A stretch of DNA of 64,000 bases from the NCBI RefSeq assembly GCF_027942865.1, contig NC_134515.1:30928449-30992448 (forward strand). The letters run 5' to 3'. Origin of the DNA: Odontesthes bonariensis. Lineage: Eukaryota > Chordata > Actinopteri > Atheriniformes > Atherinopsidae. How positions within the stretch are numbered: position 1 is the stretch's first letter; each line of letters begins with the position of its first letter. Of the stretch, positions 36,340-47,913 are shown piece after piece. The position numbers were made by a program, and so were the translations under genes. The notes below the pieces were generated by a model, which did no database searches, was not told the origin of the DNA, and saw nothing but the letters and a program-made list of their open reading frames with translations.

Positions 36340-36721
36340 GCTTAAACCATTCTTATTTAAAAAAAAATATTTAGTTACAGGATATGTTTACTGCTCATTT
36401 GCAAGTCCCAGAACCCAAGACTTTTAATTTAATGTAATTAATGTCTAAGATTTGGGTATCTATTCTTCACTCTTTAAGAGGCTAACATGAAAGTTTGGCA
36501 TTTTTGCAAAGGAATCTCTGAAATTACTATAAAATGTATTAATTTTTTCCTCCTCAGTAGAAGATAGAAAATATCAAATTTTGAAAAAAATCTAATTATA
36601 AAAAATATTAGCTTATTTCACATTCGATGAGACCCAGACGTTTCAGTAAAATAGCACCCTCTCTTCTTTAACAAAAGTCCATATGCATCTGAGAACAACA
36701 CCTAAAAGTATATGCATATCT

Positions 36722-36835
36722 TATTTGCTTTAATGAATTGAACTCCAATTGGCTTGAATTGGCCTGTACTATTTAAGTGCCTTGAGATGACATTTTGTTG
36801 TAATTTTGCGCTCTATAAATAAACTGAATTAAATT
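36722..36835 (+). repeat. LINE 3' tail remnant (forward)
   Basis: Contains CTCCAATTGGCTTGAATTGG, GTGCCTTGAGATGACATTTT and TATAAATAAACTGAATTAAA, the tail family repeated elsewhere in this window. Confidence 0.7.
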
Positions 36836-37444
36836 TCAGATGAAATGTTGCACAAATGAATGTCCTCTCACTCTCTGAATGTCCTTTTCCTTACATTCAG
36901 GCTGTGTGCTCACAGACCTCTTGTAAGGGATTTTCTCTGCTCGCTAGGGCTTTTGTGAAACAGCCCTATCAAAAATCCCAGCCAGTGGAGTGATGAAAAA
37001 ATGTTTACTTAATATAAACGACTCCTTGTTAACTTACCTCACACCGACTTTATTGTCATTGTCACTTTGCAAAGTTACAACGAAATTAAAATGGTGCTTG
37101 ACTCATTTAGAGTTAAAAAAAACAAACAAAATGTAAAAAATGAGTAGTAAGATGGTAAAAATGTACAAAACACAGGTATTTACAGAAAAATGGCACTGGT
37201 AGTGGTAAATATTGCACTGGTGTAAACAGATTAAAATATAGACAGACAGAATGTTGTATTGGTAGCTAATAAGTGTAAATATACATACACAGATTGCACA
37301 TTGGGGGGCAGGGCAGTTTAAAATTATTATTTTTTTATTGCACCTTTGATTTCAATTGCTTTGGGATTAAAAACAGTTTTTTTAGGCGATTTTTCCTGGT
37401 TTTCATTGCTCTGTATCTCCTGCCGGCAGGAGCTGGAAGAGACA

Positions 37445-38049
37445 GTCAGTGGGGTTACATGGCACTGAAAGGATTGGATTATTGGCTAAATTACAATAAG
37501 ACTGAGTTATTAAATTCATGTAGACACCTTAATCGGACAAGAAATTGGATCGGATTAAGACCCCTAGATAACTCAGTTGAAAGTCAAATTAAACGTGCTT
37601 GTAGACGGGTGAAGCACGTCGTGAATTAGACGTTGCGTTCTGCGCATGCTTGAGATTTTTTTCCCGGGGTCATGAACCGGAAGTTGGAAGAGACGATATT
37701 ACTGTTGTTGTCACCACCGTCGGAAAGAAACAAACAACGCGATGGAGAATCACGGACTAAATGTAGAGGCACGTAGCTTCATCTTGCTCTTCATTCGTCA
37801 TCTTTCTCCAATACCTGAGTTTGTTGTTGGTGGTGAAGCGGTCTACCGGAAGTGGCTCTATTAGCAATAGTTGAAATGGGTACAGCGCCACCTATCTTAT
37901 CGGAGTATGACATGCTTTGTGCCTGTGATTCGATTCATTCACTGCCATATATCAAAGGATAATTACCCTTGCTCAAATAAGGAGCAACTCAGTCTTATTG
38001 TAATTTAGCCAATAATCCGATCCTTTCAGTGCCATGTGACCCCACTGAC
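37445..38049. mobile_element. Non-autonomous DNA transposon with ~60-bp inverted repeats
   Basis: GTCAGTGGGGTTACATGGCA at 37445 and its near-perfect reverse complement ending at 38049 begin inverted repeats that continue for about 60 bp through GGCTAAATTACAATAAGACT. The 605-bp element sits in the 3' part of a reverse-strand LINE. A short frame beginning MENHGLNVEARSF (about 37742) may be a remnant of an element protein. The target duplication is not clear, so the superfamily is open. Confidence 0.75.
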
Positions 38050-38539
38050 AAGACCATTGCTTTCCTGCAGCATCTTGAGGTGTAAATCTGCTCCAGGGTG
38101 GGGAGGGGGCAGCCTATTGTTTTCTCTGCTGCCCTAACGACCCTGTGGAGCACCTTCTTCTCTGAGGATGTGCTGCTGCCGTACCATACACACAGTCCAT
38201 ACGGGAGCACACTCTCTATGGAGCAGTGATAGAAGGCCAGGAGCAAATCTTGGGGGAGACAGTTCTTCCTGAGGATTCTCAGAAAGTACAGTCTCTGCTG
38301 CGCCTTCTTCAGCAGCTCCTTGGTGGTGGTACTCCAGGTAAGGTCGTTTTTGGACTCTATGCCGAGAAACCACCACACAGGCCCTGCTGATGATGAGTGG
38401 CTGGGTGTCAGTTTTGTTTTTTCTCTGAAGTCAATAACCAGCTCCTTTATTTTGGTGGTGTTGAGGAGCAGATTGTTGTCTTGGCACCACTCTGACAGCC
38501 GCTCCACCACTTATCTTTATGCCAGCTCACCCTTCTCGC

Positions 38540-39776
38540 TAGGGCTGGGCGATATATGGATATTTAAGATATATCAATATATATTTTTTTAATAAGATAT
38601 GGAATTAGACCATATCGCATGTATCGATGTAGTTCAAATTTGCGCTGTAATACTTGCTTCAGGCAAGCCGTTGATCAGAGCTCTCTGCACTGCTTCCCTC
38701 GCTCCGGCTCTGCCCCTCCTCTTTCATGCACAGAGGGGGGAGGGGGAGGGACACTCTGGGACTCTTAAACAAACATGGAGAAGGTAACAACACCTGCGGA
38801 GCGTACGGAGGAGAGCCCCTTGGTTGGTAAAAGAAAAATCAGTGGCTTAATCATTTGGAGATGGTTCGGATACAAATTGTCAGACGAGCAACAAAACCAA
38901 GCTATATGTAGGGAGTGCCTTAAGCACATTGCAGCCAGTGGTGGAAGCACTACGAATCTTTCTTATCACTTAAAAACGTGGCACAAAGTGCAATATGAAG
39001 AGTGTGTGAAACTGCGCGCTGCAGAAGCCACAGGCACAAGCCGTCCCCAACCTGACAAAGGTCCAGCCCCAAAACAAAGCTCACTGCAAGCTTCATTTTC
39101 CCTCTGTGTGCCGTATGAGAAGAAAAGCGACAAGTGACTTGCAATAACAAAGGCGGTGTCCTTTCACATTGCCAAAGACATGGTCCCTGTTGCAACAGTG
39201 GAACAGGTTGGGTTCAAAGAGCTAATTAAAAAGCTGGACCCGAGATACGAGCTTCCCAGTCGCAACTATTTTGCACGAGAAGCACTGCCGCAAATGTATA
39301 CTATATGAGCGTGACAGTTCACTTCATGCAAGACTGGGAGATGAAAACAGTCTCCAAACAAGTTACTTTGTGCAACTGGTTGAGACTGTTCAGATAAGCT
39401 ATTAAGTTAACAAAAAGAAACAGGTAATCTCAAGCTGATGTTTAAAAACGTTTTTCTTAAACTGAGCACTTTATTTTGTTATCTCTTTATATATAAATGC
39501 TGCCCTCAGAAAAAGATTTACCTATTTTATTTTATAGGCTAATTTTATTTGATATATTTTTTTTATTTAAATGTGCACCTTACGGAGCTTTGTTATACAG
39601 TGTTTATGTTTACATTTTATAGCGAGTTTTCAATAAAACTACTCGTATTTGGCTTTGACTTTGACTGAGCATTTAATATCACAGCTCTCACTTTGCGGAA
39701 AAAATATCGGGATATATATCGATATTAAACCTAAATATATTGGGATATGACTTTTGGTCCATATCGCCCAGCCCTA
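38540..39776 (+). mobile_element. hAT element, internally deleted, with BED zinc-finger transposase fragment
   Basis: Terminal inverted repeats TAGGGCTGGGCGATAT... and ...ATATCGCCCAGCCCTA are flanked by a perfect 8-bp target duplication CTTCTCGC (38532-38539 and 39777-39784). This proves insertion into the LINE. The 1,237-bp element is too short for a full transposase; only the N-terminal BED part remains. Confidence 0.93.
38775..39310 (+). pseudogene. hAT transposase N-terminus (BED zinc finger), truncated
   Basis: The frame from 38775 encodes a BED finger: WRWFGY, then C-x2-C (CRECLKH) and TTNLSYHLKTWH, at about residues 27-72. An in-frame TGA stops it at 39137. The same frame continues with AITKAVSFHIAKDM and KKLDPRYELPSRNY, typical of hAT transposases before the catalytic core, and then ends near 39305. 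The catalytic RNase H-like domain and dimerisation domain are absent. Confidence 0.85.
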
Positions 39777-41578
39777 CTTCTCGCCTGAGATGAGTCCGAC
39801 CACGGTCGTGTCATCTGCGAACTTCACGACCTTGTTGCTGAGGTGGGTGGGGACATAGCCATACGTGTAGAGGGTGTAAAGGAGTGGGCTGAGCACACAA
39901 CCTTGTGGCGAGCCGGTGTTCAGGCTGAGAGCAGTGGAGGTGTGGGAACCCAGTCTGACCTTCTGGGAGCGGCCTGATAGAAAGTCCAAAATCCAGCTAC
40001 GGGTGAGTGGTGGAAGCCCTCGGTCCACCAGCTTGAACACCAGTCATTGTGAGAGGATGGTTTTGAACGCGGACCTGAAGTCCACAAAGAGCATTCTGAA
40101 GTAGCTCCCCTGCTGATCCAAGTGGGTCAGTACGGCGTGAAGTGCTGTAGATGCAGCGTCCTCCGTGGACCTCTTTGCTTTGTAAGCAAATTGAAGAGGG
40201 CCCAGCTCAGCAGGCAGGCAAGGATATGACTCCACACCAGTTTCTCAAAGCACTTCATGATGACAGGTGTCAATGCCACTGAGCGGTAGTCATTCAGGGT
40301 GTCGATGTTGTTGTTTTTTTGGCAGCGGTACAATGGTGGAGGACTTAAGGCAGGTTGGTACAATGGCCTGAGACAGGGACTGGTTAAAAGTCCTGGTGAA
40401 GATTCCAGCCAGTCTTTCAGCACCCGTCCCGTCACCCCGTCAGGTCCCGCGGCCTTCCTTGGGTTCACCTTCCTCATCACCCGCCTCACCTCACACTCCT
40501 CTACCGTGAGTGTGAAGCTGCTGTTGACAGGCGGCTGTGATGGAGCTTTTGGTCTCGCCTCAAAACGGGCAAAGAAGATGTTCATCTCCTCTGCCAGGGA
40601 AGGGTCTCCCTGGGGGGGCGGGTAGTTTCTGGATCTGTGTTTGGTGATGTGCTGGACACCCTGCCACACCTGCCTGGTGTTGTTACTTCCGTGCTGGTCC
40701 TCTATCCTCCTCCTGTATGTTGCCTTGGCCTTGCAGGTGCCTCTTTTCAGGTTGGCTCTAGCAGCACTGTAGCGTACCGTATCCCCCGACCTGAAAGCAG
40801 TGTTCCTGGCTTTCAACAGGCTCTGGACCTCCTTAGTGATCCAGAGCTTCCTGTTGGGATAAATCCTCATACGTCTGTTCCTGGTGACATTGTCTGTGCA
40901 GAACCTGATGCAATTCAAGACTGCTGTGGTAGTGTGGTTCTCCAGGTCCTGGTGTTCAAAAACCTCCCAGTCGGTTCTCTGTGAAACACATTCTAATGGA
41001 GTGTATCCATCACACCAGCAGGTGCCCACACTCCAGCAGGCTTCAAAAAGTCTGGCACACAACCGAGAACATAATTCCCAGATATCCGATTTGTGCTGAC
41101 AAATTGCATGTTGTATGTTTGGCTAATTAGAACCTGAACATATTTTTTAAACTGAGTAAACTGGGTTTTCAAATTGATCTTTTTTTGTCTTCTGGCAGTA
41201 ATTTGGCTGCGTATAGTGGTCATGACTTCTAAAATACATTCTAACACTTTCAAATTCTGCAATACCAAATCTATACTCTTCGTTTGTTTATGTATTCATA
41301 TACAAATCATTTATTGGTTTGGATTAAGTGTCTTGGGAACATGGAGGATGTAATGAATACACATGGGGAAGTTGTGTGTCTTTTATGAGTTGTTGGAGCT
41401 TAACACAATGCGATGATAAACAGCTGATCCCACCGCCTTTGAGGAGCTATGCCTTCAGTGAAAAATGTGCTGAGTGCTTGGTTATGAAGCTATGTTGACA
41501 TCTCCGTTCACTTGCGCAATGACCAGTGCAGCGAACATCATTGCATCTGTATTCATCCAAAAGGTTGAGGTAATTTAG

Positions 41579-42596
41579 TAGGGGTGCAACGGATCAAAAA
41601 ACTCACGGTTCGGATCGTTCCTTGGATCAGTCACGGATCGGATCATTTTTCGGATCAGCAAAAAAAAAAAAAAAAAATAGACAAGACATATAAACATGTT
41701 TTGTCTTTTTGTTTATTAACACTTTTAAATTATTAAATTGAAATATATAAAATCAACTCAAAGTGCACAATTAGCATCTTCTTTTCAACATAATCAAAGA
41801 AAAACAACTTTTTTGATCGCTTTAGCCCGGTCGGATTTTGAAGGAAGGGGCTGCTTAAACACCGCGGTGATGAGCGGTTGTTGAGCTGCTTTCGGTTTCA
41901 CTCCTGTCAGTGAAACACCGGGGTGATGTCGCTGCAAATGCGTGGCCATGCTCGATGTGTTTCCACTGTTGTGTGGCTTTCTTGTGCCACAGTGCCTACA
42001 CACCGTCACGGTTTTATCCACCAACCTCTTTCCTTCTTCATTAAATTTGACAGGGAAGCCAAAATGCTCCCAAACAGGGGATTTAAATGACGTGGGGCGT
42101 GAAGCTCTTCTGTTCCTCCGCTCGCCATGACCACGCTGTGTTGCAGGTTAGGGGTTTTCTTTATGTTAGCTATCGCTATGTCAGCTACGTGTTATGTCCG
42201 TGTGGTAACCTAGGCGACAGGTTGGCGTGGCAGCGCGAGTATATGGAAACAGACGTAGCACTAGAGGCAGCAGTTATCGTTACAGTAGTCACTGAAGTCT
42301 TGCCTACTTTTATTTTCCATGCCCACTGTTCCACATGTTGTACGCTGAGGACAATAAATCACAAACGAGCCATAGGACTGTTTGCTTATTGAAGAGGGAA
42401 CTGTTGCAGACTTTTACCCAGAGCGTGGAAAGTAGCTCTTTCCCTGGAACTAGCAGGAATGGTAATGGCTGTGTGAGGACTGAACATGCGCACAATTATT
42501 TTTTTTTTTTCATAAATCAATCTGCGGATCATGTGTGTGCCGAACCGACATTGATCCGAACGGATCACGGATCAATGATGATCCGTTGCACCACTA
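41579..42596 (-). mobile_element. hAT element, non-autonomous, with BED finger
   Basis: Ends TAGGGGTGCAACGGATCA and TGATCCGTTGCACCACTA form inverted repeats (one mismatch). Both sides carry the 8-bp duplication TAATTTAG (41571-41578, 42597-42604). The 1,018-bp element encodes only a BED finger on the reverse strand (41794-42024). Its interior has a different sequence from the hAT at 38540, so it is a separate family. Confidence 0.92.
41794..42024 (-). pseudogene. hAT transposase BED zinc-finger fragment
   Basis: VCRHCGTRKPHNSGNTSSMA followed by THLQRHHPGV gives the C-x2-C ... H-x4-H pattern of a BED finger. The frame ends after 76 residues with no catalytic domain. The protein would also lack the leading aromatic residues if it started at this Met. 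Confidence 0.75.
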
Positions 42597-42643
42597 TAAT
42601 TTAGTAATCTTTTTACTATCAAAAATAGCAGTGTCTTCTTTTT

Positions 42644-42645
<2 letters not shown>

Positions 42646-42699
<54 letters not shown>
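42646..42699. repeat. (TA)n microsatellite
   Basis: Uninterrupted TA run of about 27 units between two transposon remnants. Confidence 0.95.
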
Positions 42700-42703
<4 letters not shown>

Positions 42704-42952
42704 TCCATCCATTTAGCCCCTTCTCTCTCTCTGGCAAACAGTGAGAGAATTTACCAAATCAATATGTGTACGACCAAAGTTTGTTGAGTTACGCAGCGAC
42801 TATCCGAATGCTTCTGTTGTAACATGAGTATAACTGTTAATACATATCAATTCAATAATTGCTCTACAGTTTCCAGACACAGCTTCTGCTGATAGCTGAA
42901 CTTCTGCCCATCCCATGTGAGACACTGCCTCTCTTAGGTGCTGTTTTTATAT

Positions 42953-43460
42953 TCAATTCAATTCAGTTTTATTTATATAGCACCAAATTACAACAAATGT
43001 CATCTCAAGGCACTTAATAAAGTCCAATTCAAGCCAATTGGAGTTAAGTTTATTGTAATCATATTCTAATGAAATCCAACTAATTAATTTAAAAATAATC
43101 CAATTCATTCATACAGAGTCAATTCAAAAACAATTTCCTGAGCGTGCCTGAGGCGACTGTGGAAAGGAACGACTCCCTTTTAACACTGTTACACCATTCA
43201 AAGGATACCTGTTGGAACAGGGAAACAAAGTTAATGACCACAATAATGTCACATACATAATACCATTTGAGAAATCAAATGTGGGGGGGGGGGAGTAAAG
43301 TGAGGCAAGGTGGGACAGATGAGGCCTCCCAGCAGTCTAGGCCTATAGCAGTTTAACTATGGGATGTTTCAGGATCACCTGATAGATCCCTAACTATAAG
43401 CTTTATCAAAAAGCAAAGTTTTAAGCCTAGTCTTAAAAGTGGAAAGGGTGTCTGCTTCCC
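42953..43460 (-). mobile_element. LINE 3' end (reverse): C-terminal RT tail, 3' UTR, GAATT tail
   Basis: The reverse strand reads, from the right, the FKTRLKT-like end of the protein (near 43430), then the 3' UTR shared with 26155-26745, and finally the ATTCAATTC-type tail at 42953. A G run lies at 43283-43293. Confidence 0.75.
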
Positions 43461-43690
43461 GGACATTTATCCAGTCATAACTCATAAACGACCAACGCCT
43501 AGCCTGAACGAGCGACGGCCTGAATGAGTTCTACTGTTGCTTTGAATGGGGACAGACAAAGGGACAGTCCTGCAACCATCCCCCACGACACCTCTCAACA
43601 GCTCCAGCTCCAGCTTCAATGTATCACCTCCACCTCCCCCACCTCAGTGAAGACTCTTTCCATCCATAGCTTTCAGACAGAGCAGTTCTA

Positions 43691-44276
43691 AGAACTGCGT
43701 TCTAAGAACGGTCCTCTTCGAATTTCGTTCTAATAACGGTCCTTCCCCAGGGGAACTGTTTCAGTTTGCATTCGCACATGAGTCGGGACCAGGTCGGGAC
43801 TGATGCGGCGCAGCCGTCTGCGACAGCGACGTGTTCCTTTAGCGCCACACTCAACAACAAAACAAAACAAAACCCGCGAAAAGTAAGGAGAGAAGAAAAA
43901 AACACCACCAAGAAGCTAATATGGAGAGCGGGGAGGCCACCGTGTTCATGGTCTGCATGATGGTGATATTAATCATGGACGATCACATCGGGCGTCTAAT
44001 ATCGAGGCTGGAAGAGCTCACAGAGAGAGTCAGGAGATGAAGGATCGAGCGCTGGCGATACTTCTTGGTTTCATGAAGGAGAGCAGAGCGCCACAGACAA
44101 AGGAGACGACGTGTAAATTTAACTTATTAAACACGCGCAGGTTGTGTCTGTGTCGTATGAGGAAACATTTCAGCCGTGACAGCATGACAAGGGGCGGAGC
44201 TACCAACCACCAAACACCTCCGTCAGATGTGTTCCTATTAGGGGTGGGCAAAAAAATCAATTCATGGTCATATCGC

Positions 44277-44315
<39 letters not shown>

Positions 44316-44936
44316 GGATGATTTTAAAAATCGATTTTTCTCCCCTGAATCGATTATATTACGTCATATCCGTGTCCAGAAAAACTTAATTAATTCATTA
44401 CATTAAGTTATGTTAAAACTAGCCCACATTTGTGCTGTGTGGACATTTCAATTAATTTTGTAACTGTAAAAAAATGCTGTACATTTACAGGTACTGCGGT
44501 ACCTCTTTTTGTCTCAATTGAAATAAATGTCAGCTGCTGGAATGACTGACTCAGACTGATGTGCATTGCTTATGGGAACGACATTCATTCTAGAAGTGTA
44601 TGATTCAACTTGTTTGTTTTTTAAGGAGGAAGAAAATTGCAATTACTGATTATATCGAATCACAATACTTGTAGAATCGCAATTATCAAGAATCGTGATA
44701 CAAATCGAATCGGCACCTTAGAATAGGGATACAATCGAATCGTGACAAAAGCATATCGTCCCACCCCTAGTTCCTATATAACCTAGAAAAGACCCGACCT
44801 CGGAGAAGGAGCTAAAATGGTTATAGGAACTGAAGGCCATGGTTCCAAGTTCCTGTATGTCCGAATCCGGGAAAAAATGGCCCCGTTCCTGAAAAGGTTA
44901 TAGGAACTGCCAAAGGTTCCTACAGTGGGAATGCGG
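43691..44936 (+). mobile_element. Probable PIF/Harbinger-like element, host of a nested hAT MITE
   Basis: This block interrupts the forward LINE. Its right end (GGTTCCTACAGTGGGAATGC) and left end are only weakly inverted, and a CTA trinucleotide lies at both borders. A small frame at 43921 (MESGEATVFMVCMMV) and a basic frame at 44037 may be remnants of an element protein. Family assignment is an inference. Confidence 0.45.
44239..44769. mobile_element. hAT MITE
   Basis: Ends TAGGGGTGGGCAAAAAAATC and ...CATATCGTCCCACCCCTA are inverted at their tips. The flanking 8-bp duplication GTTCCTAT is perfect (44231-44238, 44770-44777). The element is 531 bp with a long T run at 44280-44312 and no coding capacity. 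Confidence 0.92.
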
Positions 44937-45138
44937 CTAAACTCTTCAGGAGACACAACCCCCGGAAAGCTGCTGGGCCAGATTCTGTCTCCATCCACCG
45001 TGAAGCACTGCGCTGATCAGCTGTCTCCAGTGTTCACAGACATTTTCAACCCTTCACTGGAGACGTGTCATGTGCCAGCCTGCTTCAAGACCTCCACTAT
45101 CATTCCTGTTCCCAAGAAGCCAAGAACCACAGGACTTA

Positions 45139-46178
45139 AGCCTCGTTTCCACTATGCAGTCCGGTACAGGTCGGTTCAGAACGGTTCCCTTATTTCGGTG
45201 TTTCCACTATCACAAAGCGCACCGGTCCCATGGAACCCGTTACCATTTTTGTAACCCTTCTGCTTGGGGTACCTAGCACACAGGACCGGTTCCAGGCACT
45301 GCTCTCCGTTGTTGGGGAGGAGGCTGTGCAGCGGGAGCTCGATGGCGCTGTGCCAAACCAAAAAGTTTTCCAGCTGATTGCTGCAAAAATGGCAGAGAGT
45401 GGTTTCAACCGGACCACGAGCCGGTGTCGCATTAAAGGTAGGGTAGGAGATCCTGGATTTTTAGTCCAGCGAAGCTGCATTTTGAAAATACACAGGTAAA
45501 AAGTCCCAACCCTTTTCTTCACTTTCCCCCCGAAGGCATGCCTCTAGAGTACACGAAGGTGCACGAGCGCTGTTCTGACAGCAAGCATCGATCGTTGCCG
45601 TATTTAGTATTTAGTTTATGCTAACTATACGTTTAATAATGCTAGGTGCTAGCCAAGCTGGCTCTAGTTTAGCTTCCTGCCAAGCTTCTGGACGCGTAAT
45701 TCGTTCACGGAGCAGGGTACGCGCACAGGGGGAAGGAGGGGGAGGGAGGAGCAGATTGCAGTTTGATAGACGGCATCAGTATCCAATCATTGTGAACGGT
45801 CCGTTCAGTATGATTGGATACTGTTTTTCCTAGATTGTACGTTCTAGAGGCCACTAAAACTTTTCATATTTGTGTCAAAACTTTTAATTAATTGGTTGCA
45901 ATGAGGGTGTGAAGAGTATTTCAAGCAATATGTAAAAAAATGTTCCAGAAAAAGATCCCCTACCCCGCCTTTAAGCTGAAGAAGCTTGGAGGTGGTTCGA
46001 AATCATGGATGTTGTTTGTTATTTGCTGTTATTTGCTATTTACGCTTCGGCACGCACTCCGCCCACCCCTGAGGGTCCCCTTTGTACAGTGGGAACGCAA
46101 GCTGACCCCAAAGCGACCCGACCCGTACCGTACCGTTCTGAACCGATCCGTACCGGACTGCATAGTGGAAACAAGGCT
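45139..46178 (+). mobile_element. PIF/Harbinger element with Myb/SANT-like fragment
   Basis: AGCCTCGTTTCCACTATGCA at the left and its reverse complement (one mismatch) at the right are flanked by TTA duplications (45136-45138 and 46179-46181), the target preference of PIF/Harbinger. The 1,040-bp element splits the RT of a forward LINE. An internal inverted repeat (CAGTATCCAATCA ... TGATTGGATACTG) lies at 45777-45829. Confidence 0.88.
45260..45439 (+). pseudogene. Myb/SANT-like DNA-binding exon of a Harbinger element
   Basis: The forward frame encodes FQALLSVVGEEAVQREL, then VFQLIAAKMAESGFNRTTSR and CRIK. This is the trihelix Myb/SANT pattern of the second protein of PIF/Harbinger elements. 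A GT donor follows CGCATTAAAG at 45437. The leading tryptophan helix is not evident and the rest of the protein is absent. Confidence 0.6.
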
Positions 46179-47490
46179 TTAATGACTTCAGACCCGTCGC
46201 CCTGACCTCTGTGGTTATGAAGTCCTTTGAGCGCCTTGTGCTTTCACACCTGAAAAAGATCACGACCCCCTCCTGGACCCCTCACAGTTTGCCTACAGAT
46301 CTGTAGATGATGCAGTCAACTTGGCCATCCACTACATCTTCTAGCACCTGGACTCCGCAGGTACCTACGCCAGGATCCTGTTTGTGGATTTCAGCTCTGC
46401 TTTTAACACAATCATCCCGGCTGAGTGTGCCTGACTCCACCTGCAGGTGGATTACAGACTTCCTGTCTGACAAGAAGCAGCACGTGAAGTTGGGAAAACT
46501 CGTCTCTGACTCACAGCTCATCAGCACTGGTTCCCCCCAGGGCTGTGTTCTTTCTCCTCGGCTCTTCTCCCTGTACACCAGTCCGGTCACCAGTCACCAG
46601 TCCGTTAAGCTCCTGAAGTTCATGGACGACACCACTCTCATCGGACTTATCTCTGATGGCGACGAGTCCGCCTACAGGTGGGAGGCTGATCATCTGGCGA
46701 CCTGGTGCAGGGAGAACAACCTGGAGCTCAACGCTCTAAAGACAGTGGAGATGGTTGTGGACTTCTGGAAGAACTCAGCCTCACCTACCCCCATCACCCC
46801 CACATTTGACAGTGTGGAGTCTTTCCGCTTCCTGGGAACTATCATCTACCAGGACCTCAAGTGAGAGCTGAACATCAGCTCCCTCATCAAGAAAGCCCAG
46901 CAGAGGATGTACTTCCTGCGGCAGCTGAAGAAATTCAACCTGCCAAGGACAATGATGGTGCACTTCTACTACTCCATCATTGAATCCATCCTCACCTCCT
47001 CCATCACCATCTGGTACGCTGCTGCCACCGCCAAGGACAAGGGCAGGCTGCAGTGTGTCATTCGGTCTGCAGAGAAGGTGATTGGCTGCAATCTTCCATC
47101 TCTCCAGGACCTGTACACCTCCAGGACTCTGAGACGGACAGGGAAGATTGTGGCTGATCCCTTGCACCCCAGTCACAAACTCTTTCAGACGCTCCCCTCT
47201 GGCAGGAGGCTGCGGTCCATCAGGACCAAAACCTCCCGCCATTAGAACAGTTTCTTTCCATCCGCTACAAGCCTTATCAACAAGGCCCGGAGCCCCCCAT
47301 GACACTGACTCTCTCCCTCTACCCTTCCAGACCTACAAGCTACATTAGCGTAGCATCTTCAGACCCTCTGCGTTACATTAATGCATAGTCTATATTGTGT
47401 GTGTGCATATTGTTTGCACCAACTACACCAAGTCAAATTCCTTGTAAGTGAAAACCTACTTTGCAATAAACCTGATTCTGATTCTGATAC

Positions 47491-47906
47491 CTGTTGCCAA
47501 TTGCCAATAAATTAGTTCAACATGGTCACCCGGCTGTTTCTTCTTTGCACCAATTGCCCCCATCCCAACTTTTTTGAGACATCTTGCTGCCATCAAATTT
47601 AAGATGAACAAATATATTTTTCATTAAATGATAAAATGTCTCGCTCTCAACATTTGAGAGGGAGCTTTTGATGTTTTGGGATTTAAATGATTGCTGTCTT
47701 TTACATTTAATAAATTCTTTTGTTTACGCAAAAAAAAACTAAAGTGGAAAATATTTTTACCAAATTCCTTCTTGGTAATCTTGAGATTCTTTGATTTTAC
47801 ATGATAAATGTCTGTGAAACAAATGAGAAAAGTAAACAAAGCAACTTTGTTGAGCTTCTGAAAAACTTTTACATCAGTATTTATTTGTTTGTTTATTTAT
47901 TTGCAG
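47491..47906 (+). other. kansl2: End of kansl2 intron 1
   Basis: AT-rich intron ending in a T-rich tract and the acceptor TTTGCAG at 47906. No other feature was recognised. Confidence 0.6.
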
Positions 47907-47913
47907 ACTTAAA

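Larger units (their letters stand above)
35612..37044 (+). other. kansl2: Start of kansl2 intron 1
   Basis: AT-rich intron with a (TA)n microsatellite (36286-36338) and a LINE 3' tail (36722-36835). Nothing else was recognised. Confidence 0.55.
37045..41100 (-). mobile_element. LINE (endonuclease-RT linker to 3' tail), split by two later insertions
   Basis: On the reverse strand, 41062-40127 encodes the linker and RT fingers ([37 protein letters not shown]). 40235-40044 gives [11 protein letters not shown], and 40040-39774 gives GSPQGCVLSPLLYTLYT and the catalytic FADD. 38510-37995 gives SEWCQDNNLLLNTTKIKELV and HRVVRAAEKTIGCPLP. The RT is interrupted between 39776 and 38540 by a hAT element, and the 3' region between 38049 and 37445 by another TIR element. 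The 3' end is near 37045 (ATTGTCATTGTCACTTTGCA on the forward strand). No 5' endonuclease domain is recognised. It is inactive because of the insertions and frame breaks. Confidence 0.85.
43600..47490 (+). mobile_element. LINE (RT to 3' tail), split by two Harbinger-type insertions
   Basis: RT linker and fingers lie at 44940-45136 (RKAAGPD-like in a shifted frame, TSTIIPVPKKPRTTG). They resume at 46182 with the ALTSVVMKSFERLVL type in another frame. 46307-46864 encodes STGSPQGCVLSPRLFSLYTS, a catalytic FMDD and CRENNLELNALKTVEMVVDF. 46907-47245 encodes FYYSIIESILTSSITIWYAA and RSAEKVIGCNLPSLQDLYTS. The 3' UTR ends with AATAAACCTGATTCTGATTC near 47470. It is the same LINE type as 37045-41100, but in opposite orientation. 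Frame breaks and insertions make it inactive. Confidence 0.85.
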
